Assembly: GCF_900116235.1 (NCBI RefSeq) | Contig: NZ_FPAA01000013.1 | Span: forward strand, 19,643 to 83,642 | DNA length: 64,000 nt | Reading direction: 5' to 3' | Origin: Marininema halotolerans | GTDB lineage: Bacteria > Bacillota > Bacilli > Thermoactinomycetales > DSM-45169 | In this document: piece by piece, positions 1 to 9,450 of the stretch | Position numbering within the stretch: the stretch's first letter is position 1 | Layout of the letters: every line of letters begins with the position of its first letter | Made by a program: the position numbers and the translations under genes | Notes under the pieces: generated by a model | Seen by the model: the letters and a program-made list of their open reading frames with translations, nothing else | Databases searched by the model: none | Told to the model about the DNA's origin: nothing

Positions 1-126
1 AGTGCCACAGGGCAAAAGAGTGGGAGCAGCAGGGGGCACCGAACAGGGAGCAAAACGGGTGCGCGTTCAAATGCGCCCCAAAAGAATCGCCGACGAGGGA
101 ACAAAGCTAAAAAACAGAAGATCTAA
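1..126 (+). CDS. C-terminal fragment of a basic Gly/Ser/Arg/Lys-rich protein (partial)
   Basis: Frame 1 is open from the window edge to TAA at 124-126, giving 41 residues rich in Gly, Ser, Arg and Lys, ending in a Lys-rich tail. A hairpin terminator follows within 5 bases, which supports a real gene end. The composition resembles a disordered basic tail and no catalytic motif is visible. In Bacillus the genes before valS are spore-coat genes (spoVID, ysxE), so a spore-associated protein is possible, but the fragment itself does not show it. Confidence 0.5.
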   Translation, partial: SATGQKSGSSRGHRTGSKTGARSNAPQKNRRRGNKAKKQKI

Positions 127-130
127 GCCA

Positions 131-163
131 TAGAAAACACCGGAAATCCGGTGTTTTCTATCG
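131..163 (+). terminator. Rho-independent terminator-like hairpin
   Basis: Perfect 13-bp inverted repeat (131-143 and 148-160) with an AAAT loop, just after the stop codon at 126. The 3' arm ends in a T-rich run and the 5' arm is A-rich, so it could work in both directions. Confidence 0.75.
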
Positions 164-456
164 TTTGCGATACCCTCCAAGCCAGGTTCCAAAGGCTTTT
201 ACAGGGAGATAAAGGGCGGCTGAGAAGCACAAAGCACGTATCCATTCCATTGTTCACGACCCCTTTGTAGTGTTTTGCATATATGCAACATGTTTGCTAT
301 TGATCAAATTATATGCGCAACTAAAAGTTTGGTGTACGGACTCAGCAGAATGGGTGCTTAGAATAACAAAAAAAAGAAAAGGGGTGGACAAGATGCTAGG
401 AAAAGAGCAAAATATACGAGAGACAAAGCAGGGGAAGTTAGGAGGACGTTAGAAGC

Positions 457-612
457 ATGGTGAAATCGACGGCGAGAAGTATGTACCGTGGTCTTTTGAT
501 TATTCTTATACTCAGTTTCTTACTCTTGAGCACGGTGCTGTTGTTGGCTTTCCTAGCGGATCCACAATTGATGTGGGAGAGCGTACAACAAGCCTTTGGA
601 ATGATTCGTTAA
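457..612 (+). CDS. Small single-span membrane protein, 51 aa
   Basis: The ATG at 457 has a GGAGGA ribosome-binding site at 441-446. The protein has a short basic N-terminus (MVKSTARSMYRG), one strongly hydrophobic helix at about residues 12-33, and a short tail containing DPQLMWESVQQAFGMIR. It is not recognised as a known family. A 19-codon frame with its own GG-rich site starts at ATG 393 and ends at 452, four bases before this start, so it could be a coupled leader peptide, though this is weak. A terminator follows at 692, so this looks like a short independent unit. Cytoplasmic-membrane location is inferred from the hydrophobic segment. Confidence 0.6.
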   Translation: MVKSTARSMYRGLLIILILSFLLLSTVLLLAFLADPQLMWESVQQAFGMIR

Positions 613-691
613 ACAGACGATAACGATCCACTTATGGACGAGATTCTTTTTATGTTGCAACCATGCCATTATTCACCACAGTAATCGGAGT

Positions 692-719
692 GCGAACCCA
701 TAGGGGTTCGCCTTTTTTG
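692..719 (+). terminator. Rho-independent terminator
   Basis: 8-bp stem GCGAACCC (692-699) with GGGTTCGC (704-711), loop ATAG, followed by C and six T. It ends the small membrane-protein unit before the valS promoter. Confidence 0.9.
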
Positions 720-728
720 TTCATAAAA

Positions 729-757
729 TTTGACTCTCACCCTTCAGCAGTATAAAA
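729..757 (+). promoter_or_regulatory. Probable sigma-A promoter of valS
   Basis: TTGACT at 729-734 and TATAAA at 751-756 with a 16-bp spacer (or TAAAAT at 753-758 with 18 bp). It sits just upstream of the T-box leader. Confidence 0.6.
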
Positions 758-784
758 TAAATACACAATTATTTAAGAAGCGAT

Positions 785-1014
785 GATAGGAAGAGTAGTC
801 GGATGTGGTTCGTTAAGAGAGAGGCTCCCTGGCTGGAAGGGCCTTCTTACCTATCTGATGAACGTCACCCTGGAGCTTTTTACCTGAAATGGAGTAGGGT
901 AAAACGCGGCCCGGCGTTACTGGGGATCCCAAGCGCATCAGTTTGCCTATGTAGGCACGATGAATAAAGGTGGTACCGCGGAGCCCATCCGTCCTTTGGA
1001 TGAGGGCTTTTTTT
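785..1014 (+). promoter_or_regulatory. T-box riboswitch leader (valine specifier)
   Basis: The conserved T-box AAGGTGGTACCGCG lies at 967-980 and is followed directly by a terminator hairpin (AGCCCATCC at 982-990 with GGAT..GGGCT at 998-1008) and a T-run. In stem I the context GAAC-GTC-A places a GTC valine codon at 864-866 as the specifier. This fits the downstream gene, valyl-tRNA synthetase. Uncharged tRNA-Val should stabilise the antiterminator and allow read-through. The identity is clear from the T-box core; the specifier is assigned by eye. Confidence 0.93.
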
Positions 1015-1045
1015 GTTTTCTGCGGAAATGTAAAGGAGGAGTACG

Positions 1046-3706
1046 ATGGCTGATCAGCAAAAGGAAGGGTTGCCCACTTCCTATGATCCAAAACAGTCTG
1101 AAGAAAAATGGTATCAATACTGGTTAGAAGGAGATTTTTTTAAAGCAGGTCAAGATCCTGAGAAAGAGCCCTTCACAATTGTGATTCCCCCGCCCAACGT
1201 TACGGGAAATCTTCATATTGGTCACGCATTAAACTGTACCCTGCAGGATATTATGACCCGAAGTAAGCGCATGCAAGGCTATGATGCCTTGTGGCTTCCA
1301 GGGATGGATCATGCGGGAATTGCGACCCAATCCAGGGTAGAAGCAGGTTTACGGGAAAAAGGAATTAGCCGTCATGATCTTGGACGAGAGAAATTTGTTG
1401 AACAAGTGTGGGAGTGGAAGGAAAATTACGCTGAAATCATTCGGGAGCAATGGCGTAAAATTGGGGTTTCTCTCGATTATTCCCGGGAACGATTTACGAT
1501 GGATGAGGGGCTTTCCCGTGCGGTTCGTGAAACCTTTGTCCGTTTATACAAAAAAGGGCTCATCTATCGTGGTAAATATATTATTAACTGGGATCCTGCT
1601 GCTCGTACGGCGCTTTCGGATATCGAAGTGATCTATAAAGAAGTGCAAGGAAAGCTATACCATATGGAATATCCGTTGACGGATGGAAGCGGAAAAATTC
1701 GAGTGGCTACCACCCGTCCAGAAACCATGATGGGGGATACGGGTGTAGCCGTCCATCCTGAGGATGAACGTTACCAAGGGTTGATCGGTAAAACGGTGAC
1801 GTTGCCTGTGGTCAATCGGGAAATCCCAATCATAGCGGATGAACATGTTGACCCTGAATTTGGGAGCGGTGCAGTTAAAGTTACTCCAGCGCATGATCCG
1901 AATGACTTTGAAATTGGAGGGCGTCATCAACTCCCTCAGATTCTCGTCATGGATGAATCAGGCACCATGAATGAAGAGGCGGGGATCTATCAAGGGCTTG
2001 ACCGCTTTGAGTGCCGCAAAAAAATCGTGCAAGATCTTCAAGAGGCAGGTATCTTGATCGAAATTGAGGATCATGTTCATTCTGTTGGTCACAGTGAGCG
2101 TTCGGGTGCAGTTGTCGAACCGTATCTGTCTACTCAGTGGTTTGTTGCGATGAAACCGCTGGCTGAAGCCGCGATCAAACAGACGCGTTCGGGAGAAGGC
2201 GCCCGCTTTGTCCCTGAACGTTTTGAGAAGACGTACCTTCATTGGATTGAAAACATTCGCGATTGGTGTATTTCTCGTCAGCTTTGGTGGGGGCATCGGA
2301 TTCCTGCTTGGACCTGTGAGAAATGTGAGGAGGTAGTGGTTGCAGTTGATGAACCAACGACCTGTCCTTCATGTGGTGGGCAATTAGCACAGGATGTAGA
2401 TGTGCTGGATACCTGGTTTAGTTCAGCCCTGTGGCCTTTTTCAACCCTGGGGTGGCCAGAGGAAACCGAGGATTTCAAACGGTATTTCCCAACGAGTGTA
2501 TTGGTTACGGGTTACGATATTATTTACTTCTGGGTTGCACGGATGATTTTCACCGCCTTGGAGTTTACCGGCGAGAAACCCTTTAAAGATGTGCTGATCA
2601 CAGGCTTGGTAAGGGATTCCGAAGGCCGGAAAATGTCTAAGTCCCTTGGCAATGGGGTCGATCCGATGGAAGTGATTGATCGATATGGATCCGATGCGAT
2701 GCGTTTCATGCTTTCAACGGGGTATACCCCTGGGAACGACCAACGCTTCCGCTGGGAACGGGTAGATGCCGCGCGCAACTTCGCAAATAAAATTTGGAAT
2801 GCATCTCGGTTTGCCTTAATGCATTTACAAGAAATCCCAGATGAAGACCTTCAATTTAACCCGGCGGATCATTTCTCCACAGCGGATCGATGGATTCTTC
2901 ATCGCTTGAATGAAACGGTAGAAAGTGTGACGCGAAGTCTAGATCGGTATGATTTTGGAGATGCTGGGCAAACCTTGTATCAATTCATTTGGAATGAACT
3001 CTGCGATTGGTATATTGAATTTGCTAAGCTCCCACTTTACGGAGAAGACGAGGCAGCGAAGGGGACGACGCGCAGGGTTTTGGTATATGTTTTGGATCAA
3101 TCGATGCGTCTATTGCACCCCTATATGCCCTTTATCACCGAAGAAATTTGGCAACAACTTCCCCATAGCGGTAAGAGTATAACCGTGGCAAAATGGCCGG
3201 AGGTAAAGGATTCCTTTATTGCGAAAAGTGCGGTTGAGGAGATGGAAGTATTGATTGCCACCATCCGTGCCGTTCGTAACATTCGTGCTGAAATGGATGT
3301 CCCCCCGAAAAAAGAGATCGACTTACTCATTCGCGCTGAGGAAGATACACAGGCAGCCTTTAAAAATAATGAGCCGGCTATTCGTCGCTTATGTGGCGTG
3401 GGTAGTTTATCGGTAGATACCCAGCTTGATCGTCCAGCACGTGCAATGACGGCGGTTGTTTCAGGAGCAGAAATTTTCCTTCCCTTAGAAGGATTGATCG
3501 ATATTGAGCAAACGATTGCCCGCTTGGTTGCGGAGAAGAAGAAGTTGGATCAAGAAGTAACACGGGTAGAAAAGAAATTGGCAAACCAAGGGTTTGTCGC
3601 AAAGGCTCCTGCACATGTCGTCGAGGAAGAGAAGAAAAAGGGCGACGACTATCGTGAAAAACGGAGGAAAGTAGAGAATCGTTTGCAGGAGTTGCAAGGA
3701 AATTAA
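1046..3706 (+). CDS. valS: Valyl-tRNA synthetase
   Basis: Class I aminoacyl-tRNA synthetase that charges tRNA-Val in the cytosol. The 886 residues match the family length. The HIGH signature is at about residues 57-60 (NLHIGHALN), and KMSKS is at 529-533 ([14 protein letters not shown]). The editing (CP1) domain lies between them, with [11 protein letters not shown] and a zinc-type Cys pair (CEKCEE, CPSCGG). The C-terminal 70 residues are charged and helical, as expected for the ValRS coiled-coil tRNA arm. The start at 1046 has AAAGGAGGAG at 1031-1040. The gene is controlled by the valine T-box upstream and is followed by folC, as in Bacillus. Confidence 0.98.
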   Translation: MADQQKEGLPTSYDPKQSEEKWYQYWLEGDFFKAGQDPEKEPFTIVIPPPNVTGNLHIGHALNCTLQDIMTRSKRMQGYDALWLPGMDHAGIATQSRVEAGLREKGISRHDLGREKFVEQVWEWKENYAEIIREQWRKIGVSLDYSRERFTMDEGLSRAVRETFVRLYKKGLIYRGKYIINWDPAARTALSDIEVIYKEVQGKLYHMEYPLTDGSGKIRVATTRPETMMGDTGVAVHPEDERYQGLIGKTVTLPVVNREIPIIADEHVDPEFGSGAVKVTPAHDPNDFEIGGRHQLPQILVMDESGTMNEEAGIYQGLDRFECRKKIVQDLQEAGILIEIEDHVHSVGHSERSGAVVEPYLSTQWFVAMKPLAEAAIKQTRSGEGARFVPERFEKTYLHWIENIRDWCISRQLWWGHRIPAWTCEKCEEVVVAVDEPTTCPSCGGQLAQDVDVLDTWFSSALWPFSTLGWPEETEDFKRYFPTSVLVTGYDIIYFWVARMIFTALEFTGEKPFKDVLITGLVRDSEGRKMSKSLGNGVDPMEVIDRYGSDAMRFMLSTGYTPGNDQRFRWERVDAARNFANKIWNASRFALMHLQEIPDEDLQFNPADHFSTADRWILHRLNETVESVTRSLDRYDFGDAGQTLYQFIWNELCDWYIEFAKLPLYGEDEAAKGTTRRVLVYVLDQSMRLLHPYMPFITEEIWQQLPHSGKSITVAKWPEVKDSFIAKSAVEEMEVLIATIRAVRNIRAEMDVPPKKEIDLLIRAEEDTQAAFKNNEPAIRRLCGVGSLSVDTQLDRPARAMTAVVSGAEIFLPLEGLIDIEQTIARLVAEKKKLDQEVTRVEKKLANQGFVAKAPAHVVEEEKKKGDDYREKRRKVENRLQELQGN

Positions 3707-3716
3707 AAGGAAAAAA

Positions 3717-3746
3717 GGGACGGGCGATTCGCCCGTCCCCACTTTT
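3717..3746 (+). terminator. Hairpin terminator after valS
   Basis: Perfect 10-bp stem (3717-3726 with 3730-3739), loop ATT, preceded by an A-run and followed by CACTTTTG. The T-tract is modest, so some read-through into folC is likely. Confidence 0.75.
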
Positions 3747-3805
3747 GACGAATATGATAAGATGGTGGATGTGAGTGGCCTGTGGTGGATAGAAAGGGAC
3801 GAAAC

Positions 3806-5131
3806 ATGATGGTAGAGGCAGCAAAATGTACAACAGCAGAAGATGTTTTTCAGTGGATGAAACAAGGATGTTCAGAGGGAATTCATCCTGGGCTCGAGCG
3901 GATGGAGTGGATGTGTGAGCATCTTAATCACCCTGAACGCCGATTAAAAACCATCCATATTGCTGGCACCAATGGAAAGGGATCGACCTCGGCGATGGTT
4001 GCGTCGATCTTGAAGGAAGCAGGTTATCCGACGGGAATGTTTAGTTCACCGTACCTTTCCCATTGGAGTGAGCGTATTACAATGGATGGCGAACCGATCC
4101 CAGAAAGTGAGTTTGTCCGGTGGGGGCGAGAAGTGGCTCTCTTAACAGAGGAACGAGCTGCACAGGGGTTGGATCGAATCACCGAGTTTGAGTTTTGGAC
4201 ATTGGTTGCCCTTCTTTATTTTGCTCGTGAGGCTGTGCCTTGGTTTGTCGTCTGGGAAACGGGTTTAGGTGGTCGCCTTGACTCGACCAATGTGGTAATT
4301 CCACTCGTATCGGTTATCACGAATGTGGGACACGACCACCAAGGATTCCTCGGTGACACCCTTACAGCGATCGCAAAGGAAAAGGCGGGGATCATAAAAC
4401 CCGGTGTACCTGTGATAAGTGCTTCCGAGGATGAATCCGTCCTGGCCATTCTGAGAGAGAAAGCGAAGGAAAAGAAAAGTCGCTTTTACCAGATGGGGCA
4501 GGACTTTCAAACAATAAAGCGTTCGGATGAGAAAGACGAGGGGACTTCCATTGATTTTCAAGGACCCTACCGTCATTTGAATGATTTATTTATCCCTCTA
4601 GTTGGGGAACATCAGGTGAAAAATGGTGCGACCGCACTGATGATATGCGAAGTATTGCGCCAATTTTATGCTACAGTGATAGAGGAAGATCGGATACATG
4701 TGGGATTAGCGGGTACAAAATGGCCTGGCAGGCTTGAAACCATCGCTACTAAGCCGCGTATCCTCCTGGATGGTGCCCATAACCGTGAAGGTGCCCGGGC
4801 ACTTGCCAAGGCATTTGCATCCTATAAGTATGAGAAGCTTCACCTTTTGTTTGGCGCAGGGACAGACAAGGAGATCAAAGAAATGCTGTCACCACTGTTG
4901 CCCTATGTTGATACGGTAACCGTGACCCAGGCGGAACATCCTCGGTCTCAAACCGTTTTTTCCTTGGCTGATACAGTGCGATCCATCCAACCGGAATTGG
5001 AACCACAAGTTATAGCGGATCCAATAAAGGCAGTTACCCAATTACAAAACGAAGTGGGTTCACAGGATATGATCGTTGTCGCGGGTAGTCTGTTTTTAGT
5101 CGCAGAGGTTCGACGCAGTTTAACAACGTAG
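3806..5131 (+). CDS. folC: Folylpolyglutamate synthase / dihydrofolate synthase
   Basis: Adds glutamate to (dihydro)folates, in the folate one-carbon pathway. The Mur-ligase-type P-loop GTNGKGST lies at about residues 54-61, followed by family motifs (FSSPYL, ETGLGGRLDSTNV, NVGHDH, KAGIIK) and the C-terminal LLDGAHN motif. The ATG at 3806 is preferred because AAAGGGA lies at 3794-3800. A longer in-frame GTG at 3782 has no clear site. Length is 441 aa, normal for the family. In Bacillus subtilis comC follows directly; here about 7 kb of other genes separate folC from comC. Confidence 0.95.
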   Translation: MMVEAAKCTTAEDVFQWMKQGCSEGIHPGLERMEWMCEHLNHPERRLKTIHIAGTNGKGSTSAMVASILKEAGYPTGMFSSPYLSHWSERITMDGEPIPESEFVRWGREVALLTEERAAQGLDRITEFEFWTLVALLYFAREAVPWFVVWETGLGGRLDSTNVVIPLVSVITNVGHDHQGFLGDTLTAIAKEKAGIIKPGVPVISASEDESVLAILREKAKEKKSRFYQMGQDFQTIKRSDEKDEGTSIDFQGPYRHLNDLFIPLVGEHQVKNGATALMICEVLRQFYATVIEEDRIHVGLAGTKWPGRLETIATKPRILLDGAHNREGARALAKAFASYKYEKLHLLFGAGTDKEIKEMLSPLLPYVDTVTVTQAEHPRSQTVFSLADTVRSIQPELEPQVIADPIKAVTQLQNEVGSQDMIVVAGSLFLVAEVRRSLTT

Positions 5132-5149
5132 AAATGGGATAAAAGGTGG

Positions 5150-6535
5150 GTGTGTGGGTTGCTTAAACAAGAGCACGTACATTTTGTTGGCATCGGTGGA
5201 TATGGGATGAGTGCGATTGCTCGCGTGTTGCTGGAAATGGGACATCGGGTAACGGGATCCGATGTTGCTGCCAATAAATTAACAGAAAGCTTGGCATCAC
5301 GTGGAGCGGAGATTCATCTTGGTCATGAAGCCTCCTTGATTGAGGGAGCCGATCGAGTGGTGTACTCATCGAGTATCCATCAAAATAATGTTGAACTGGT
5401 AGCTGCACGAGAGGTGGGCATTCCCGTATTGCATCGATCCCAGATGCTTGCTACCCTGTTGAATGACAAGAAGGGGATCGCGGTGGCGGGTGCCCATGGA
5501 AAAACCACAACCTCCTCGATGATTGCACAAACCCTTGAAGAGAATGACGTAGATTCCACGTACGTCATCGGTGGTGAGGTGGTCGGTCTTGGAAGTAACG
5601 CCAAGGCGGGTAAGAGCGAATTTGTGGTTGCTGAAGCGGATGAAAGTGATGGAACCTTTCTTGAATACTATCCGCATATCGCGGTGGTGACCAATATTGA
5701 ACCGGACCATCTTGAAAACTATGAAGGTGATTTTGAAAACCTGAAAAAAGCGTATCGTCAGTTTTTACGACAGGTTAAAGAAGATGGAGCGGTCGTGCTG
5801 GGTTGGGATGATGCATACTTACGCGAGATCGCCAGCGAATCCAAAGCGCAGGTGATCACTTATGCGGTGGATCGATCCGCAGATTATCAAGCGGTCGATA
5901 TACGTACACGACTCAATCAAACGCGCTTTACAGTGAAAAAAGGGGAAGAAATCCTAGGGGATGTGGAGATCCAAGTTCCTGGACGGCATAATGTTGCCAA
6001 TGCCTTAGCTACTTTGGTGGTCTGTCTGGAGGCCGGTCTTACCTTTAAGCAGGCATCCGATGGCTTATCCCGCTTCCAAGGAGCGAAACGACGCTTTCAA
6101 ATCATTGGTGAAGTCGATGATATTCTCGTCGTGGATGATTACGCCCATCACCCAACAGAAATTCGCACAACCATCGATGGATTGAAGGCGATGAATCGCC
6201 GGATCGTTGCCGTGTTTCAACCGCAACGATACTCACGCACCTACCATCTAATGGACGAGTTTAGTCGAGCCTTTGGGGATGTCGATCATTTGATCATCAC
6301 CAGTATCTACTCCCCACCTGGCGAAGCGCCTATCGAAGGGGTGACTTCCGAACGTTTAGTGGAGATGGTTAGGGAAAATAGTAATCCAAGTGCGCTATTC
6401 CTCGATACAAAGGAAGAAGTAGAGGCCTATCTACTCAAATATACGGAGCCAGGCGACCTCGTGATCACCATGGGTGCTGGGGATATTTGGCGTGTGGCAC
6501 ATAACCTTGTGCCTGCGTTGGAGAAGAAGGACTAA
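5150..6535 (+). CDS. murC: UDP-N-acetylmuramate--L-alanine ligase
   Basis: Cytosolic ATP-dependent ligase that adds the first amino acid (L-Ala) to UDP-MurNAc in peptidoglycan synthesis. The N-terminal Rossmann motif HFVGIGGYGMSAIA and the central P-loop GAHGKTTTSS (around residues 113-122) are MurC-type, followed by EADESDGTF, TNIEPDHL, GRHNVANA and DDYAHHPTEI. It lies 18 bp after folC and is probably co-transcribed. The start is uncertain: GTG 5150 gives 461 aa, but TTG 5159 has better spacing from AAAAGGTGG. murC is not at this site in B. subtilis. Confidence 0.95.
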   Translation: MCGLLKQEHVHFVGIGGYGMSAIARVLLEMGHRVTGSDVAANKLTESLASRGAEIHLGHEASLIEGADRVVYSSSIHQNNVELVAAREVGIPVLHRSQMLATLLNDKKGIAVAGAHGKTTTSSMIAQTLEENDVDSTYVIGGEVVGLGSNAKAGKSEFVVAEADESDGTFLEYYPHIAVVTNIEPDHLENYEGDFENLKKAYRQFLRQVKEDGAVVLGWDDAYLREIASESKAQVITYAVDRSADYQAVDIRTRLNQTRFTVKKGEEILGDVEIQVPGRHNVANALATLVVCLEAGLTFKQASDGLSRFQGAKRRFQIIGEVDDILVVDDYAHHPTEIRTTIDGLKAMNRRIVAVFQPQRYSRTYHLMDEFSRAFGDVDHLIITSIYSPPGEAPIEGVTSERLVEMVRENSNPSALFLDTKEEVEAYLLKYTEPGDLVITMGAGDIWRVAHNLVPALEKKD

Positions 6536-6617
6536 TGGCAAGTCGATCAATCGCCGGATGAAATTATTCCATTATATTGTTCATGGCAGGAATCGTTATT
6601 TTCATAATTCGATTGTA

Positions 6618-6645
6618 AAAAACCCTGGTTAACAGGGTTTTTTTG
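6618..6645 (+). terminator. Rho-independent terminator after murC
   Basis: 10-bp stem AAAAACCCTG (6618-6627) with CAGGGTTTTT (6633-6642), loop GTTAA, and a T-run. Confidence 0.9.
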
Positions 6646-6674
6646 TTGCTTATTAGTATAGCTTCCATTATAAT
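6646..6674 (+). promoter_or_regulatory. Sigma-A-type promoter for the GNAT gene
   Basis: TTGCTT at 6646-6651, 17-bp spacer, perfect TATAAT at 6669-6674, starting right after the murC terminator and about 33 bp before the GNAT start codon. Confidence 0.75.
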
Positions 6675-6706
6675 AGATAAAATTTACGTTAATGCAGGTG
6701 ATGAAG

Positions 6707-7516
6707 ATGACGGTGCGTAAACTCGGGGAAGCCGATCGCCAAAAAGCCTTTACTTTTTTAGCAAGAGAAAGTGCACTGAATCTCTTTTTTCTCGGTAATA
6801 TACACAATTATGGGATGGAAACGGACTTTTTTGATCTATGGGGGGACTTTACAGAGCAGGGTGAGTTAAGGGGAGTCCTTCTTCGTTACTTTGGCAATTG
6901 GATTCCTTATGCTCCCGGTGAATTTGATGTGGATGGTTTTGTTGCCATCATGGAAGACCATGGGGAATGGAGTGAGCTTTCTGGTGCCGATCATATCATC
7001 GAACAGTTTCGCCCATATAACAGTCTTTCTCTCGATTGGGGAAGCAAAAGAATGACGTACTTCGCTGAAATGACAAGGGAAAGTTTCCGACCGCCAGGGG
7101 GGAGTGCTACCCTTCCATCGCTAAAGCGGATGACGGTACAGGATGTGAAGGCCATCATAGAACTTACGCGCGGAATTGAGGAATTTACGGTTCGACCACA
7201 ATCGGAGGGAGCATTACGCCGATCCTTGGTCTCTGGGGAATCAAGGGGATACCTTGCAGAAGAGGGGGGCCAAATGTTCAGTATGGCGCGAACTGCGGCG
7301 GAGAATCCAGCATCTGCGATGATTATTGGCGTGGGGACCTTACCCGGATATCGTGGCCAAGGTGTGGCTACTCATCTCATGGCACGCCTTTGTGAGGAAG
7401 TACTTGCTGATGGAAAAACATTGTGTCTATTCTATGATAATCCCAAGGCAGGGCAGATGTATAAACGACTTGGCTTTTGTGATATTGGTTTTTGGACTAT
7501 GATGAGTAAGAAGTAA
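6707..7516 (+). CDS. GNAT-family N-acetyltransferase
   Basis: Predicted acetyl-CoA-dependent acetyltransferase of about 269 aa. The C-terminal third holds the GNAT core: GVGTLPGYRGQGVATHLM at about 207-224 (acetyl-CoA pyrophosphate loop R/Q-x-x-G-x-G/A), then FYDNPKAGQMYKRLGF, the usual final strand-helix. The N-terminal half (ESALNLFFLGNI) resembles two-part GNAT proteins in Bacillales in which only the C-terminal copy is catalytic. AGGTG at 6696-6700 favours ATG 6707 over the in-frame ATGs at 6692 and 6701. It has its own promoter. The substrate cannot be told from sequence. Confidence 0.8.
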   Translation: MTVRKLGEADRQKAFTFLARESALNLFFLGNIHNYGMETDFFDLWGDFTEQGELRGVLLRYFGNWIPYAPGEFDVDGFVAIMEDHGEWSELSGADHIIEQFRPYNSLSLDWGSKRMTYFAEMTRESFRPPGGSATLPSLKRMTVQDVKAIIELTRGIEEFTVRPQSEGALRRSLVSGESRGYLAEEGGQMFSMARTAAENPASAMIIGVGTLPGYRGQGVATHLMARLCEEVLADGKTLCLFYDNPKAGQMYKRLGFCDIGFWTMMSKK

Positions 7517-7558
7517 GTTGCATCGATGCATGGTCAAATAAAAAGGAGTTTGATAGGA

Positions 7559-8203
7559 ATGAAAGGAACACGGTTCGGCGTTCTTGTAAAGGGAATGTCG
7601 ATGATGGTACTCGTGGGAATCCTTTTGACAGGATGTGGCGTGACACCCGTTGATCAGGATGAAAAGGTGTCAAGCACTCCCAAGAAACAAGAGCCCCTTG
7701 GTTGGAATGTGCCTCATTTTACATTTACGGACCAAGATGGGAAGCCCTTTGATTCGAAACAATTGGCAGGAAAGCCCTATCTCGTTGATATGATTTTTAC
7801 ACGTTGTCCGGACGTTTGTCCCCCGATGACAGCCAATATGGTACGTCTACAGAAGCAAATGAAGGATGAAGGTGTATCCATTGACATCGTCTCTTTCAGT
7901 GTGGATCCTGCTTATGATCAACCAAAACAGTTAAAAGCCTTTGCCAAACGTTATGATGCAGATCTTTCACAGTGGCATTTTCTCACGGGTTATCCACAGA
8001 AAGAGATTGAAGATTTTGCTCGCCAAGGGTTTAAAAGCCCCGTGATGAAGCAGAAAAAGTCCACGAAGAACAGTGTCATGGTCAATCACTCCGTTTCCTT
8101 CTTCCTGGTGGATACCAATGGCAAGGTGTATGAACGCTATGATGGACTTAAGCCGGACTATGATCGGATTATCCGTGACCTGAAACAGGTGGATAAGAAA
8201 TAG
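7559..8203 (+). CDS. SCO1/SenC-family copper chaperone lipoprotein
   Basis: Thioredoxin-fold protein that delivers copper to the CuA site of cytochrome c oxidase on the outer face of the membrane. It has a lipoprotein signal peptide with lipobox LTGC, a CxxxC copper/redox motif (RCPDVCPPM, about residues 82-90) and the distal conserved His in VNHSVSFF (about 176), so all three copper ligands are present. The ATG at 7559 follows AAAAGGAG at 7541-7548; an upstream in-frame ATG at 7526 has no site. No oxidase genes are nearby. Length is 214 aa, normal for the family. Confidence 0.92.
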   Translation: MKGTRFGVLVKGMSMMVLVGILLTGCGVTPVDQDEKVSSTPKKQEPLGWNVPHFTFTDQDGKPFDSKQLAGKPYLVDMIFTRCPDVCPPMTANMVRLQKQMKDEGVSIDIVSFSVDPAYDQPKQLKAFAKRYDADLSQWHFLTGYPQKEIEDFARQGFKSPVMKQKKSTKNSVMVNHSVSFFLVDTNGKVYERYDGLKPDYDRIIRDLKQVDKK

Positions 8204-8204
8204 C

Positions 8205-8236
8205 AAAAAACTCTCCTCATTGAGGGGAGTTTTTTT
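8205..8236. terminator. Bidirectional terminator between the Sco gene and ecsB
   Basis: Stem ACTCTCCTC (8210-8218) with GAGGGGAGT (8222-8230), extended by A and T runs on both sides, between converging genes. It can serve both. Confidence 0.88.
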
Positions 8237-8244
8237 GCTATCCA

Positions 8245-9450
8245 TTAATGCTTTTTTGGCAGCCACACACATCCAATCAGCCAGGCCACCCCTGAACTGA
8301 GTAAAAGTAAAGGGAGTCCCCAAGTAAGTGGAAAGTACCACAACTGGGGTTGAATGAGTAGGACCAAGAAGGATTGACTGATTAATAGGGTTCCCATCAG
8401 TTTGCCTAAATCCGTTCGTTTTTGTTGTTCGGGACGAGGATAGAGGCGAAACCAGGGCTGGAAGTTGTGATGGTGTCGAATCCACGGGAGTTGAATGCCT
8501 GTCCCAAGTAACATCACTAGCAATACGATCCAAGCAGGAAGCCACGATGGCTGAAAAACCAATAAAATCACCGCACCGACAAGGGTTAATCGAAGGCTGG
8601 CGCCGAAGGGTTCGCTATATCGAAGAAAGGTGCGTAGGTATAAGTATAGATAGGTGTTTTTTGTCTGTTTCGGCACAAATTTTTCTACAAAGGATACCCA
8701 CTTGCGAATACGGATTTCATTGCCTACCTGGGGAACTTCGATGAACTGACTGGCAAATCGGTAGTAAGTCGATACAGTCTGACGTTCTCGTGAAATCCAT
8801 TCCTCCCAGGGAATCAGATGAGCAGGCGGGGTGTGACGTTGGTAATGGAAGAACAATAGTCCCATCCAGATCAGAGCAAGGGGGATTAACACGATAAGAT
8901 ATCGTCCGTCAAATAGCCACATTAAGATGAGAAGATTACTTCCTCCTCGTAACCAGCCGGAAAAGGTGGGAGTGCCACTGATTATCGCCAGACGGAATAG
9001 AATCAAATTCCATCCTTTCAGGAGAAGAATCAAGACGATGGCAAGGGTGAATTCACTTGCTTCCCCGATTTTCACGAGATAGAGGGGCGAGAAAAAGAGC
9101 ATCCATAAAAGGGTTTTTCCAATCTCCATGATGAGATTGTAGCGAAAGGCTTCCCGGAAATATTTTTGCACCACGGCACCGGCAGGGAGCAGGAAGTAAG
9201 GATCTGCTGGTTGCGCAAAGGTGCGATGCTTTGTCTGTGTGAGTACCCCGGTAAGTAAGATGGCCATAAGTAGAGAGGCTGGAAAGTCGGCAGGCATCCA
9301 TTGAAGAAAGGCTTTATACCCGAAGTAGAGCAACAAAAGAGCAAAGAGCGGGAAGACCTGGAGGGTTTTCGCGATCAGAGTAGCGTAGCGAAGTCCTTTT
9401 TGCCAGGCATGTTTTCGTCGATGGGAAAAAAGCTGCTCTAGATCCTTCAT
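8245..9450 (-). CDS. ecsB: ABC transporter permease, EcsB family
   Basis: Integral membrane partner of EcsA, 401 aa. Several hydrophobic spans are visible (LIAKTLQVFPLFALLLLYFGY near the start, paired spans in the middle and at the C-terminal end), with a soluble stretch holding REWISRERQTVSTYYRFASQF-like sequence. Its start overlaps the ecsA stop by 4 bases (ATGA), so translation is probably coupled. In B. subtilis the Ecs transporter affects exoprotein secretion, competence and site-2-protease activity; this is family knowledge. Two site-2/rhomboid-independent sporulation processing genes (spoIVFAB) lie in the same window, but no direct link is shown. There is no ecsC next to it. Confidence 0.85.
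   Translation of the reverse strand: MKDLEQLFSHRRKHAWQKGLRYATLIAKTLQVFPLFALLLLYFGYKAFLQWMPADFPASLLMAILLTGVLTQTKHRTFAQPADPYFLLPAGAVVQKYFREAFRYNLIMEIGKTLLWMLFFSPLYLVKIGEASEFTLAIVLILLLKGWNLILFRLAIISGTPTFSGWLRGGSNLLILMWLFDGRYLIVLIPLALIWMGLLFFHYQRHTPPAHLIPWEEWISRERQTVSTYYRFASQFIEVPQVGNEIRIRKWVSFVEKFVPKQTKNTYLYLYLRTFLRYSEPFGASLRLTLVGAVILLVFQPSWLPAWIVLLVMLLGTGIQLPWIRHHHNFQPWFRLYPRPEQQKRTDLGKLMGTLLISQSFLVLLIQPQLWYFPLTWGLPLLLLSSGVAWLIGCVWLPKKH

Noticed and set aside
270..392. 5' part of an open frame running 270-452
   Set aside because: No ribosome site at the first ATG and unusual Cys-rich composition; only the short piece from 393 has a possible site.
813..1091. Minus-strand frame over the T-box and valS start
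   Set aside because: Overlaps the structured T-box leader; no site or motif.
3378..3865. Two long minus-strand frames over the end of valS
   Set aside because: Antisense shadows of valS/folC with low-complexity Leu/Phe/Ser sequence.
7967..8545. 192-residue minus-strand frame
   Set aside because: Runs through a bidirectional terminator and over two real genes in other frames.
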